This document shows positions 24,265 through 34,200 of a DNA stretch of 64,000 bases, piece by piece; position 1 is the stretch's first letter; each line of letters opens with the position of its first letter. Source of the stretch: Edaphocola flava. Its GTDB lineage: Bacteria > Bacteroidota > Bacteroidia > Chitinophagales > Chitinophagaceae. The position numbers were made by a program, and so were the translations under genes. Location of the stretch: positions 186,001-250,000 of the forward strand of contig NZ_SAIQ01000003.1 in NCBI RefSeq assembly GCF_004118155.1. The letters are read 5' to 3'. Under the pieces are notes generated by a model that saw nothing but the letters and a program-made list of their open reading frames with translations, had not been told where the DNA came from and did no database searches.

Positions 24265-25557
24265 TTATCCTTTACGGAAAATCCATTTGCCCACTTCCTT
24301 AAAGGTTACTTTCTTACCATACATCAGGATACCGGTACGGTAGATCTTTCCGGCCATTGCGGTAGTACCGATGAAACCCAGTACCAGACAGGCTGCGGAG
24401 GTGAGCAACTGCCAGGTCGGTACACCAAACGGTATACGCGCCATCATCACAATCGGTGAAGTCAGCGGGAAGATACTGCCAAATACGGCCATACCACTGT
24501 TCGGATCTTTGATCACTGCAGTCATCAGGATAAAACTGAAGATAATCGGTAACGTAATGATGGTGGTAAACTGCTGTGCATCCTGCTGATCTTCGTTTAC
24601 CAGGCTACCCACTGCTGCAAACAATGCTGCGTACAGGAAGTATCCGCCCAAAAAATAAAAGATAAACCAGCCTGCAATGCTGAACCAGTTGATGCCACCC
24701 AGTGTGGTACTGATCATCTGCATCATTTCTGCCTTACCACTGCCCTGTGCAGCCTGCGCGATCTGTGTAGCCTGCTGTGCATCAATCTTTCCGGTCATCA
24801 TAGATCCGAATCCGATAAAGATTACGCCCAGGAATACAACCCAGATCAATACCTGTGTGAGTCCGACCAGGGCTACGCCTACGATCTTACCCATCATGAG
24901 CTGAAATGGTTTTACAGAGCTGATGATGATCTCTGCAATGCGATTGGTTTTTTCTTCCATCACACTGCGCATCACACTCATGCCGTAAAGTAGCATGAAG
25001 AAATATAACAGGAATCCGGATACGGTAGAGATACCACTGGCAATAGCAGAGTTAGATTTTTTCTCCTCCTGCCCTACTTTGTTTTCAAATGTAAGTGTGG
25101 AGCGGCTTGCGGCCTCGTACTGTTGTTGATTGATGCCCGCACTTTGCAGGCGTTCGTTACGCAACTGATCATTCATCTGATCAGACAGTTCGTTTTCTAC
25201 TTCGATACCGAGTTGCTCGTTACTGAAAATATTTACCGTCTGTTTCTGTTGGATGTCGAATGCTGGTACATATACCAGGGCATCGAACTCCCCTGCTTTT
25301 AATTGGTTCTTCAGGGAATCGAGCGGACTAAGGCTGAATTCGAAAGCAATATTCTTGGTTGATTTTATTTTATTGACGAAGTGATGGCTGTCATCAACAA
25401 TCTTAACGGTTTTTGCGCTGGAGCTCTTTACGGTCAGGTAAGTAGTCAGTGCACTGAAACCGATGAATAATAAGGGTAATAATAAGGTGGTAATGATAAA
25501 AGAGCGTTTCTTGACACGGGTCAGGTATTCGCGTTTTATAATGATTCCTGTTTTCAT
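24265..25557 (-). CDS. ABC-2 type transporter permease (NatB-like)
   Basis: 430 residues. The N-terminal membrane segment IITTLLLPLLFIGFSALTTYL is followed by a soluble extracytoplasmic domain (about 50-175). Five or more membrane segments lie in the C-terminal half (for example GFLLYFFMLLYGMSVMRSV and VALVGLTQVLIWVVFLGVIFIGFG). This matches the NatB/ABC-2_3 layout. The ATPase gene lies 24 nt upstream in the same operon. The pair is probably an exporter (NatAB types export Na+ or antimicrobial compounds); the substrate is not inferable. Confidence 0.88.
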   Translation of the reverse strand: MKTGIIIKREYLTRVKKRSFIITTLLLPLLFIGFSALTTYLTVKSSSAKTVKIVDDSHHFVNKIKSTKNIAFEFSLSPLDSLKNQLKAGEFDALVYVPAFDIQQKQTVNIFSNEQLGIEVENELSDQMNDQLRNERLQSAGINQQQYEAASRSTLTFENKVGQEEKKSNSAIASGISTVSGFLLYFFMLLYGMSVMRSVMEEKTNRIAEIIISSVKPFQLMMGKIVGVALVGLTQVLIWVVFLGVIFIGFGSMMTGKIDAQQATQIAQAAQGSGKAEMMQMISTTLGGINWFSIAGWFIFYFLGGYFLYAALFAAVGSLVNEDQQDAQQFTTIITLPIIFSFILMTAVIKDPNSGMAVFGSIFPLTSPIVMMARIPFGVPTWQLLTSAACLVLGFIGTTAMAGKIYRTGILMYGKKVTFKEVGKWIFRKG

Positions 25558-25581
25558 TGGAAGTATTGTTTAAAGGGAAAC

Positions 25582-26517
25582 TTAATTGCTGTCAAAAGGA
25601 CGTGCAGTTGGTGTATTACCAACCAGGCGTATAAAGATCTCGTTCAGTGAAGGCAGGTGCTCCTGAAATGCCAGGATATTGTTCTGCTGCTGGATATAGT
25701 GCAGTAACACATCATTGGCCGAACGCTCTGCCGGTAACTGAAAACGCAAGGTATTGTCTTTTCGCTCCAGCACGGTAATATCTGCAGGTACCGTCTGTGC
25801 GGGTTGAGACAGGTGCAGGTTGAAGATATGTTCTTTATAATCCTGTTTTATCTGGTATACACTACCGTCGAGCAGTTTGTGTCCGAGGTTGATGAGTACA
25901 ATCTTGTCGCAGATCTCTTCTACCTGCTCCATACGGTGGGTACTGAAGATAATGGTGCTGCCTTCCTTGGCCAGGCGGAAGATCTCATTTTTGATCACCT
26001 CTGCATTAACCGGATCCAGTCCGCTGAAGGGTTCGTCCAGGATCAGGAGTTTGGGCTCATGTATTACCGTAGCGACAAACTGCAGTTTCTGGCTCATGCC
26101 TTTACTCAGGTCTTCTACCTTTTTGTTCCACCAGCTGCCCATCTCCAGGCGCTCGATCCAGTAACGGGCACGTTTTATGGCTTCATCCTTATTCAGGCCT
26201 TTAAGCTGTGCCAGGTAGAGGATGTGCTCCCCCACTTTCATCTTTTTATATAAGCCACGCTCCTCGGGCATATAGCCGATCATGGCGGTATTTTTCAATC
26301 CTTCAAACGGCTGTCCGTCCAGGGTGATGGAGCCGGAATCCGGGTAAAAGATACCGGTGATCATGCGCAGCAGGGTGCTCTTCCCTGCCCCGTTCGGTCC
26401 CAGCAATCCGAAGATGCTGCCCCGTTCAATATCAAAACTAATGTCGTCTACAGCCTTATGTGCAGCGTACGATTTGCTCAGGTTACGAACAGAAAGTAAA
26501 ATGTTGTTGTCTTGCAT
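25582..26517 (-). CDS. ABC transporter ATP-binding protein (NatA-like)
   Basis: 311 residues from the ATG at 26517, which begins just before the conserved NILLSVRNLSKSYAAHKAVD. The in-frame start at 26607 would add 30 residues without family similarity. Walker A is GPNGAGKST (40-48), the signature LSKGMSQ (137-143), Walker B LLILDEP (157-163), and the H-loop STHR has H194. The C-terminal about 80 residues (LHLSQPAQTVPAD to the end) form the usual extension of the NatA/DRA group. It is first in a two-gene operon with the permease. Confidence 0.92.
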   Translation of the reverse strand: MQDNNILLSVRNLSKSYAAHKAVDDISFDIERGSIFGLLGPNGAGKSTLLRMITGIFYPDSGSITLDGQPFEGLKNTAMIGYMPEERGLYKKMKVGEHILYLAQLKGLNKDEAIKRARYWIERLEMGSWWNKKVEDLSKGMSQKLQFVATVIHEPKLLILDEPFSGLDPVNAEVIKNEIFRLAKEGSTIIFSTHRMEQVEEICDKIVLINLGHKLLDGSVYQIKQDYKEHIFNLHLSQPAQTVPADITVLERKDNTLRFQLPAERSANDVLLHYIQQQNNILAFQEHLPSLNEIFIRLVGNTPTARPFDSN

Positions 26518-26674
26518 TATGCGTAAATCCTTAGTGTACAGAATAAATCTTATTGCGCGATGGCAATCACTCAAAGATAGCGGAGAATTTTTAAACAGAG
26601 ATGGCAATGAAAATATATCCCCTCATATTTCACCCTTTTTGGATTTACATTGATTGGCGGTATTCCGTGCATAA

Positions 26675-26703
26675 CAAGGCCCTGCCTATAAGACAGGGCC
26701 TTG
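26675..26703 (-). terminator. Terminator of the 1348-residue surface protein gene
   Basis: The arms caaggccctg (26675-26684) and cagggccttg (26694-26703) pair perfectly around a 9-nt loop. It lies 17 nt beyond the minus-strand stop at 26720. Confidence 0.8.
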
Positions 26704-26719
26704 AATATGGTGAGGTTGT

Positions 26720-29700
26720 TTATCGCAGCAGCGTTACATCTCCCTTAAATGTTTTGGTAGAGCCATCCAGGAATACGATCGTGACGAGGTAGCAATACAC
26801 ATCCTGGCTCTGAAGCTGGCCTTTGAAAGTACCATCCCAGCCAATATTGACATGTGCCGTAGAAAAGAGTAACTGTCCCCAGCGGTTCACAATTCTGAAA
26901 TCGGTCAGCTGGTAACCATCGTCTATAGCAAGGACCGGCATGAAGACATCATTAACCCCATCTCCGTTAGGCGTAAAGGCATTAGGCATCATAACCTCAG
27001 GACGGTATGGCCTTACGGTAAAGCTTACTTTAGCCGTATCGGTACAGCCCTCCTCACTGGTGCCGGAAATTACTACCGTCATGCCCGTCGTTGCTTTAAA
27101 GCTCTGGGAGAGACTTTGCTGATCGGCAAAGGCACTGGCTGGGGTCCATGAATATACCGAATATGGTTGTCCGTCTGCACTGTGGGTACTGATCGTCACC
27201 TCCTGTCCTTCATAAGGATTGTCCAGATTGATGCTGGCCTGCAGATCAAAATGTACGATACGGATATTGATATCCCGGATCATACTGTCGCAACCATGCG
27301 ATGTCTTGAAGGTATCTTTTACCAATGCATTCTGGGTATAGGTCACTCCATTGTACACAAAGTTGGCACAGCTGGTAGTATCAATAATCTGGGTGATATG
27401 GTATTCTGGATAAACCGTCAGTTGCGTAGTACGGTATAAGCTATCGCACCCATATATGGTATGCAGGGTATCCTGTACGGTTGCATTGGTTGTATAAGTA
27501 ACACCCTTAAAAGTAATACTACCACAGCTGGTCAGTGCCTGGCTGGTAGTTACCGGGTTTACCGATACGACATTCAGGTTAAGGGTAACAATACTGTCAC
27601 AACCATTGGCATTGACCAGTGTATCCTTTGCGGTATTATTCGGAGTGGTATATACTATGCCGTTAAAGGTATAGCTGTTACCCGCACAGATTGTGGCCTG
27701 CTGTATGCCATAAGTTTTAGCATGTACTGCCAGGTTCAGGGTGATGATACTATCGCAGGCATTGGCATTCGGTATGGTGTCTTTGACCCCGCTTACAGAT
27801 GCAGTATAGGTGATGCCGTTAAATGTGTAGCTATTCCCTTCACAGATATACACATTCCGGTTGCCGGTAAGGTATGGCTTGATGACAATAGTCATCGTTG
27901 TGGTGGCAGCACATTGTCCTGCAGTCGGTGTGAAAGTGTACGTTGTCGTAGCCGTGTTGTTGATAACCGGGCTCCAGGTACCGCTGATGCTGTTATTTGA
28001 AGTAGTTGGTAATGCAGCCAGTGGCGTATTGATACATACCGGTGGTATCTGGGTAAATGCCGGAATAGTTGGCGGATTCACCACAATAGTCATCGTCGTA
28101 GTGGTGGCGCATACGCCGGCTACGGGCGTAAACGTATAGGTAGTGGTTACGGTATTATTAATAGCTGGTGTCCATGTGCCGCTGATCCCATTATTAGAAA
28201 TCGTGGGCAATGCATTCAGAACAGCTCCGGCACAGATGGGTGCCACCGGTGTAAATGTGGGTGTCGTATTCGGATTCACCGTAATAGTCATAGTTGTGCT
28301 GTTAGCACACTGACCGGCATTGGGCGTAAAGGTATAGGTAGTGGTAGCAGTATTGTTCAAAGCCGGACTCCAGGTGCCGCTGATCCCATTGGTGGAGCTA
28401 AGGGGCAATGCTGCAAGGGCTGCTCCGGAACAGATTGGTCCGACTTGTGTAAACACCGGTGTCAGAATAGGATTCACGACTATTGTCATGGTGGCTGGTA
28501 TCGCACACTGTCCGACAGTTGGGGTAAATGTATAGGTTGTCGTTGCGGTATTATTCAATGCGGGCGCCCATGTGCCATTGATTCCGTTTGTTGAGGTTAC
28601 CGGCAATGCATTCAATGTAGCTCCGGAACAGATCGGTGCCACCTGTGTAAATGCAGGTAGTATATTGTTGTTGATCTGTATCGTCATCGTCGCTGTAGTA
28701 GCGCATTGTCCCGCTGTTGGGGTAAATGTATAGGTAGTGGTTACCGTATTGTTCAATGCCGGGCTCCAGGTGCCGGTATACCCGTTCAGCGAGGTAGTCG
28801 GTAAGGGTGCTAAAGTCGCACCCACACATACCGGCAGTACCTGGGTAAAGGTTGGGGTGATATTCGGATTGACGGTTACCGTCATTGTGGTGCTGGTCGC
28901 ACATAAACCAGCATTCGGTGTAAAGGTATAGGTAGTGGTGGTGGCGTTATTCCAGGCTGGTGCCCAGGTACCACTGATCCCGTTGGTGGAGGTATTGACT
29001 AATGGTGATGCTGCCGTTCCGGCACATACAGGTGCCACTTGTGTGAAGGTGGGCGTGACATTCGGGTTGACGGTAATGGTCATACTTGCGGTTGTAGCGC
29101 ATAGTCCTGCCGTTGGGGTAAAGGTATACGTTGTGGTCGCTGTATTATTCAATGCCGGACTCCAGGTACCGGTATATCCGTTCAATGAGGTAGTGGGTAA
29201 TGCACTTAATGTGCCTCCGGCACAGATGGGTGCTACCTGTGTAAAGGTTGGCGTTATATTAGGGTTTACCGTAACAGTCATGCTCGCTGTTGTCGCACAT
29301 AATCCTGCCGTTGGGGTAAAGGTATAGGTTGTGGTGGCCGTATTGTTTAATGCCGGACTCCAGGTACCGGTAATGTTATTAGTGGACGTAGTCGGCAGAG
29401 CCGCCAGTGTACCTCCCGAACAAATGGGCGCGACTTGTGTAAATGTTGGTGTTACATTCGGGTTCACCGTAACAGTCATGCTTGCTGTTGTAGCGCAGGA
29501 GCCTGCACTTGGGGTAAAAGTATAGGTGGTGGTTGCCGTATTATTCAAAGCCGGACTCCAGGTACCGCTAATATTGTTAGTAGCAGTTGTCGGCAATGCT
29601 GCAAGAGCACCTCCGCTACAGATCGGTGCCACCTGTGTAAATGCCGGTGTGACGGCCTGCTGGATATTCAGGTTGATGACAAAATTGGTATCACATATAT

Positions 29701-30766
29701 TGGCTCCGGTTACATTGATCGTATCATAATTAGACTGTGTTGTAGTTCCGGCAGGAATTGTAAGCCCATTCCATGTTACAGGTAGCTGATTGCTGCAATA
29801 GGAAAGCGTAATGGGTACATACGGATTCAGGTAATTTATATTCAGTGTATCATACAAGGTAGTGACTGTTGTGGAGTTACAACCTATAGTACCGGTGTAC
29901 TTGGCTATGTAATAATCCGTTGCTGTATCGGTGGTAATGGACACACAGTTTGTGTTAGCATATGGTGTAGTACTATTGCCTTTATACCAGGTATAACTAC
30001 CCCCTGCATTGAAGAACAGTATTGGTGCATAGCTTATACTGCTGGTGGTATAGGTGCTACCCGATGGGGTGAATCGTTGTGCTTCGGGTACGGTAACCGT
30101 CCATGCGGCACTGGTTGGTCCTCTGCCGGCAATAAATACCCCCGATGCACTAGTCATTCCCCTTACTCCCTGCACGCCTTTGCCTACAGCGGTAGTACTG
30201 GGCCAGCTGGTACAATTTTGTTTTTTATTGATGTGCATTTCAATCACATTGCTGGTCTCGTATAAGATCAATTGATTGATCGTCTCCATACTGGTACACT
30301 GGTAATACCCTACCCGACAGAACTCAACCACAAAGCGCCTGTTCGGGGCTTTGCCCGTTGTCATATACCGGATTGTACTGACCGGGTATGTAGCCACATT
30401 CAGGTCCTGGAATGGGAACATGATTACATTATTCAGTTCTCCTGCTGTCTCTGCGCTGGCATATACATAGTCGCTGTGCTGACCGGCAAGTGCTGTATTG
30501 AAAGAGATGAAGTTATTGTCTGAAATAACGCACTGACTATAGTTTTGCCCGTAAAAACTGAAAGGGAAACCTATATTAATCACTGTAGAAAATTCATCAT
30601 CAAAACTGATATTGGATAAGGTGCTGGAAGGGGTTGCCGCACAAACATTAAATGTGGTGGCCTTACATACAGTCGTATCACTGATCGTAATATCCATCTG
30701 GGCATGGACGGTAAAGCTGCATATGAATAGCAGTATCCAGAATATACCATAGCAGCGTTTTGTCAT
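26720..30766 (-). CDS. Giant repeat surface protein with T9SS type B (gliding-motility-associated) sorting domain, 9 repeats
   Basis: 1348 residues with signal peptide (MTKRCYGIFWILLFICSFTVHAQ). The N-terminal globular domain (about 30-240; FPFSFYGQNYSQCVISDNNF, RYMTTGKAPNRRFVVEF) resembles nidogen/PA14-type lectin-like folds. Nine tandem repeats of about 66 residues follow (P-x-F-T-Q-V-x-P-I-C-x-G...L-P-T-T-S-x-N-x-I-x-G-T-W-x-P-x-x-N-N...Y-T-F-T-P...C). Each has two Cys that could form a disulphide. Next are four shorter repeats of about 43 residues (C-x-G-x-S-Y-T-F-N-G...N-x-C-D-S-I-x-T-L-N-L). An Ig-like domain and the C-terminal sorting domain close the protein (MPNAFTPNGDGVNDVF, NRWGQLLF, GWDGTFKG, KGDVTLLR). 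It is a paralogue of the next gene upstream and probably a surface adhesin. Confidence 0.88.
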   Translation of the reverse strand: MTKRCYGIFWILLFICSFTVHAQMDITISDTTVCKATTFNVCAATPSSTLSNISFDDEFSTVINIGFPFSFYGQNYSQCVISDNNFISFNTALAGQHSDYVYASAETAGELNNVIMFPFQDLNVATYPVSTIRYMTTGKAPNRRFVVEFCRVGYYQCTSMETINQLILYETSNVIEMHINKKQNCTSWPSTTAVGKGVQGVRGMTSASGVFIAGRGPTSAAWTVTVPEAQRFTPSGSTYTTSSISYAPILFFNAGGSYTWYKGNSTTPYANTNCVSITTDTATDYYIAKYTGTIGCNSTTVTTLYDTLNINYLNPYVPITLSYCSNQLPVTWNGLTIPAGTTTQSNYDTINVTGANICDTNFVINLNIQQAVTPAFTQVAPICSGGALAALPTTATNNISGTWSPALNNTATTTYTFTPSAGSCATTASMTVTVNPNVTPTFTQVAPICSGGTLAALPTTSTNNITGTWSPALNNTATTTYTFTPTAGLCATTASMTVTVNPNITPTFTQVAPICAGGTLSALPTTSLNGYTGTWSPALNNTATTTYTFTPTAGLCATTASMTITVNPNVTPTFTQVAPVCAGTAASPLVNTSTNGISGTWAPAWNNATTTTYTFTPNAGLCATSTTMTVTVNPNITPTFTQVLPVCVGATLAPLPTTSLNGYTGTWSPALNNTVTTTYTFTPTAGQCATTATMTIQINNNILPAFTQVAPICSGATLNALPVTSTNGINGTWAPALNNTATTTYTFTPTVGQCAIPATMTIVVNPILTPVFTQVGPICSGAALAALPLSSTNGISGTWSPALNNTATTTYTFTPNAGQCANSTTMTITVNPNTTPTFTPVAPICAGAVLNALPTISNNGISGTWTPAINNTVTTTYTFTPVAGVCATTTTMTIVVNPPTIPAFTQIPPVCINTPLAALPTTSNNSISGTWSPVINNTATTTYTFTPTAGQCAATTTMTIVIKPYLTGNRNVYICEGNSYTFNGITYTASVSGVKDTIPNANACDSIITLNLAVHAKTYGIQQATICAGNSYTFNGIVYTTPNNTAKDTLVNANGCDSIVTLNLNVVSVNPVTTSQALTSCGSITFKGVTYTTNATVQDTLHTIYGCDSLYRTTQLTVYPEYHITQIIDTTSCANFVYNGVTYTQNALVKDTFKTSHGCDSMIRDINIRIVHFDLQASINLDNPYEGQEVTISTHSADGQPYSVYSWTPASAFADQQSLSQSFKATTGMTVVISGTSEEGCTDTAKVSFTVRPYRPEVMMPNAFTPNGDGVNDVFMPVLAIDDGYQLTDFRIVNRWGQLLFSTAHVNIGWDGTFKGQLQSQDVYCYLVTIVFLDGSTKTFKGDVTLLR
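27873..29655 (-). repeat. Nine tandem 198-bp coding repeats
   Basis: Each unit of about 198 bp (66 codons) encodes the same Ig-like repeat of the 1348-residue protein. The period is a multiple of three, so the reverse strand also stays open through several units. Confidence 0.85.
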
Positions 30767-30908
30767 ATATGGAAGGGTATTTTTACACTTTTATACTCTA
30801 TAAAGATATTATAATATGTTAAAAAAGAAACATTTTTGAGGTGTATAAACGCGTTGTGCAGGTTAAAAAATGTTAACTGACCATACGCATGTGGTCAACT
30901 ATTTTATT

Positions 30909-31149
30909 GGTCCTTTTGTCGGGCAAAAAAAGGACCAGAATGCCTTTGTTTTCATCAAGGCGATTGCTAAGGCACTGCCATTTTGTACCGTTGCCGTGCA
31001 TTGATCGTCTGAGCTTAACGTGTGGCGCGCTCGCATCTCCAACCAAAAATGGCTATCGCTGTGATGAAAACAATAAGCGATCTGTATAGTACAGATCGCT
31101 CGAAAGGCCTTATACATCCGGCATTCATAAAATCATTGGCTCGGTCGTA
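30909..31149 (+). repeat. Dispersed multi-hairpin intergenic repeat, copy C
   Basis: Same order as copy A: ggtccttttg...aaaggacc hairpin, tgccttt, gttttcatcaaggcgattgc, then ccattttgtaccgttgc, tgatcgtctgagcttaacg, ccaaaaatggctatcgctgt, the gatgaaaac arm, the gcgatctgta/tacagatcgc palindrome, then the start of the tail (ggccttatacatccggcatt, ggctcggtcg). The final gcaaacca/tggtttgc hairpin is missing. It sits between the two paralogous giant surface-protein genes. Confidence 0.85.
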
Positions 31150-31159
31150 AATGTTAATT

Positions 31160-31189
31160 CAAAGGGCCCCGTTCTCACAGGGCCCATTG
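31160..31189 (-). terminator. Terminator of the 2135-residue surface protein gene
   Basis: The arms caaagggccc (31160-31169) and gggcccattg (31180-31189) pair with one mismatch around a 10-nt loop. It lies 18 nt past the minus-strand stop at 31207. Confidence 0.7.
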
Positions 31190-31206
31190 AATTTTTAAAG
31201 ATTAAT

Positions 31207-34200
31207 TTATCTGAGCAGTGTTACATCTCCTTTATAGAATTTCTTCGTACCGTCCATCAGTACAATAGTTACTGCATAGAAGTATACATCCTGGCTTTGC
31301 AGCGCTCCTTTAAAGGTACCGTCCCAGCCTATGTTGACATGTGACGTAGAGAACAGCAACTGGCCCCAGCGGTTGAATATTCTGAAGTCTGTTAACTGGT
31401 ATCCTCTGTCAATACTCAGCACCGGCATGAACACATCGTTTTGTCCATCGCCGTTTGGTGTAAAGGCATTCGGGATCATAATCTCCGGCTGGTAAGGTCT
31501 TACTTTAAAGTCCACCACAGCTGTATCTCTACAACCTCCAGGTCCTACCCCGGTAATGATTACATGCTGTCCGGTTGTGGCTGTAAAGGTTTGCGACAAT
31601 GCAGTCTGATCGCTAAAGAAGGAGAATGGTGTCCAGGAAATAACCGCATATGGCATGTTGCCTGAAGTCTGAATATGTACTTCTTCACCTTCATAAGGAT
31701 CTTCTGGTGTTACGGTCGCCTGTAATTCAAAATTGACGATCTGTATATTAATGTTATTGATCACGCTATCGCAGCCATGTATGGTATATAAGGTATCTTT
31801 TATGGTAACACTTTCTGTGTAAGTAACCCCATCATATACCAGTTTACCACAGGCTATAGTATCGATCGTTTGTCCGTAGTGGTATTCCGGATACACCGTA
31901 ATGTTTGTGGTGCGATACAGGCTGTCACAACCCAATTGGGTATGTAAGGTGTCATGCACCACTGCATTGTTGTTATAAGGTTGTCCGTTGAAATATACAG
32001 TACCACATCCTGTCAGATTATAAGTAGCGCTGATCGGGTTAACCGGTACTACCGTTAAGTTCAGCGTAACAATACTGTCACAGCCATGACTGTTGACCAG
32101 TGTATCTTTCGCTGTGCTGTTGGATGTAGTGTAGTTCACCCCATTGAATACATAAGTATTGCCCTGGCAGATGGTCGCCGTTTGGGTACCATATGTTTTC
32201 GGATATACATTCAGGTTCAGGGTGATGATACTGTCACAGGTATTCTGATTAGGAATAGTATCCTTAACGCCATTTACAGAAGCAGTATAAACAAGACCGT
32301 TAAAGGTATAACTACCGCCTTCGCACATAGATACATTGCGGGTGCCTGTCAGGTATGGATTAATGACAATAGTCATGGTAGTACTGCCAGAACACTGTCC
32401 GTTGCTAACAGGAGTAAAGGTGTAGGTTGTAGTAGCCATATTGTTTATGGCCGGAGACCATGTTCCGGTTACTCCGTTAGTAGATGTGGTAGCTAAGGGA
32501 CTGATTGGCGTTCCTGCACAAACCGGGCCAACTGGCGTAAATACCGGTATTACATTCGGATTTACAGTAATCGTCATGGTTGTCGGTAAGGCACACTGGC
32601 CGGCAGCAGGAGTAAACGTATAAGTAGTTGTAGTTGTATTATTGATAGCAGGGCTCCAGCTACCACTGATACCATTGGTCGAAACCGTAGGTAAAGCCGC
32701 AAGTGGTGCACCACTACAGATCGGATTTACCTGTACAAAAGCAGGTGTCGCACTTGGAGTGATCGCAATCGTCATTGTGGTACTGATGGCACATTGTCCC
32801 ACAGCTGGTGTGAACGTATAGGTAGTGGTCGCCATATTATTGATAGCCGGACTCCAGCTACCGTTAATACCATTCAGCGAAGTGGTTGGTAAGGCACTTA
32901 AAGAAGTGCCGGCACATACCGGCCCAACTGCTGTAAATGTTGGTGTAACAATTGGATTTACCGTGATGGTCATCGTTGTGGTATTCGCACATTGACCTGC
33001 TGTTGGTGTGAACGTATAGGTAGTAGTAGTCGTATTATTCAGTGCAGGTGCCCAGGTACCGCTGATACCATTGGTAGATGTTGTAGGTAAGGCATTTAAC
33101 GTACCTCCGCTACAGATCGGTGCCACCTGAGTGAATGCCGGTGTCAGGTTAGGGTTCACTGTAATGGTCATCGTTGCAGTGCTGGCACATTGTCCTGCTG
33201 TTGGCGTGAACGTATACGTAGTAGTCGCTGTATTGTTCAGTGCCGGTGCCCAGGTACCGCTGATACCATTGGTAGATGTTGTAGGTAAGGCACTCAAGGC
33301 ACCTCCCGAACAGATTGGGGCTACTTGTGTAAACGCAGGTGCAACATTCGGATTTACCGTAATGGTCATCGTTGTAGTTGTCGCACATTGTCCGGCAGCT
33401 GGTGTAAAGGTATAGGTTGTGGTCGCTGTATTGTTCAGTGCTGGTGACCAGGTACCGCTGACGCCGTTGGTAGATGTTGTAGGTAAGGCGCTCAGCGCAG
33501 CTCCAGAGCATACTGCCCCAACCGCAGTAAAGGTTGGTGTAACGACCGGATTTACGGTAATGGTCATCGTTGTGGTCGTCGCACACTGTCCTGCGGTTGG
33601 CGTAAAGGTATAGGTAGTGGTCGCTGTATTATTCAGCGCAGGTGACCATATACCCGTAATACTATTGTTAGATGTCGTTGGTAAAGGACTTAAAGTCGCT
33701 CCTGCACATACAGGTGCTATTGGCGTAAAGGTAGGTGTTGTATTATTATTTACAGCAATCGTCATAGTTGCAGTGCTGGCACATTGACCTGCAGTTGGCG
33801 TAAACGTATATGTAGTGGTGGCCGTATTGTTGAGTGCCGGTGCCCATGTACCATTGATACCATTGGTAGATGTTGTAGGCAGAGGGCTCAAGGTTGCTCC
33901 GGCACAGATTGAATTGACCTGTGTAAAGGCTGGTATCACCAGAGGATTTACCGTAATAGTCATCGTTGCAGTGCTGGCACATTGACCTGCGGTCGGCGTA
34001 AATGTATAAGTAGTGGTTGTGGTATTGTTCAATGCAGGTGACCATGTACCGCTGATACCATTCGTAGACGTAGTAGGTAAGGCTCCCAAAGAAGTACCTG
34101 CACATACCGGTCCTACTGCTGTAAACGTTGGGGTAACGATTGGATTTACCGTAATGGTCATGGTTGTAGTATTCGCACATTGACCTGCGGTTGGCGTGAA

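Noticed and set aside
28737-29525. Open plus-strand frames (starting MVTVLFNAG, MVAVLFNAG and similar) across the repeats of the 1348-residue gene
   Set aside because: They are antisense to clear coding repeats; the 198-bp period keeps the reverse frame open. No independent start signal or family match.
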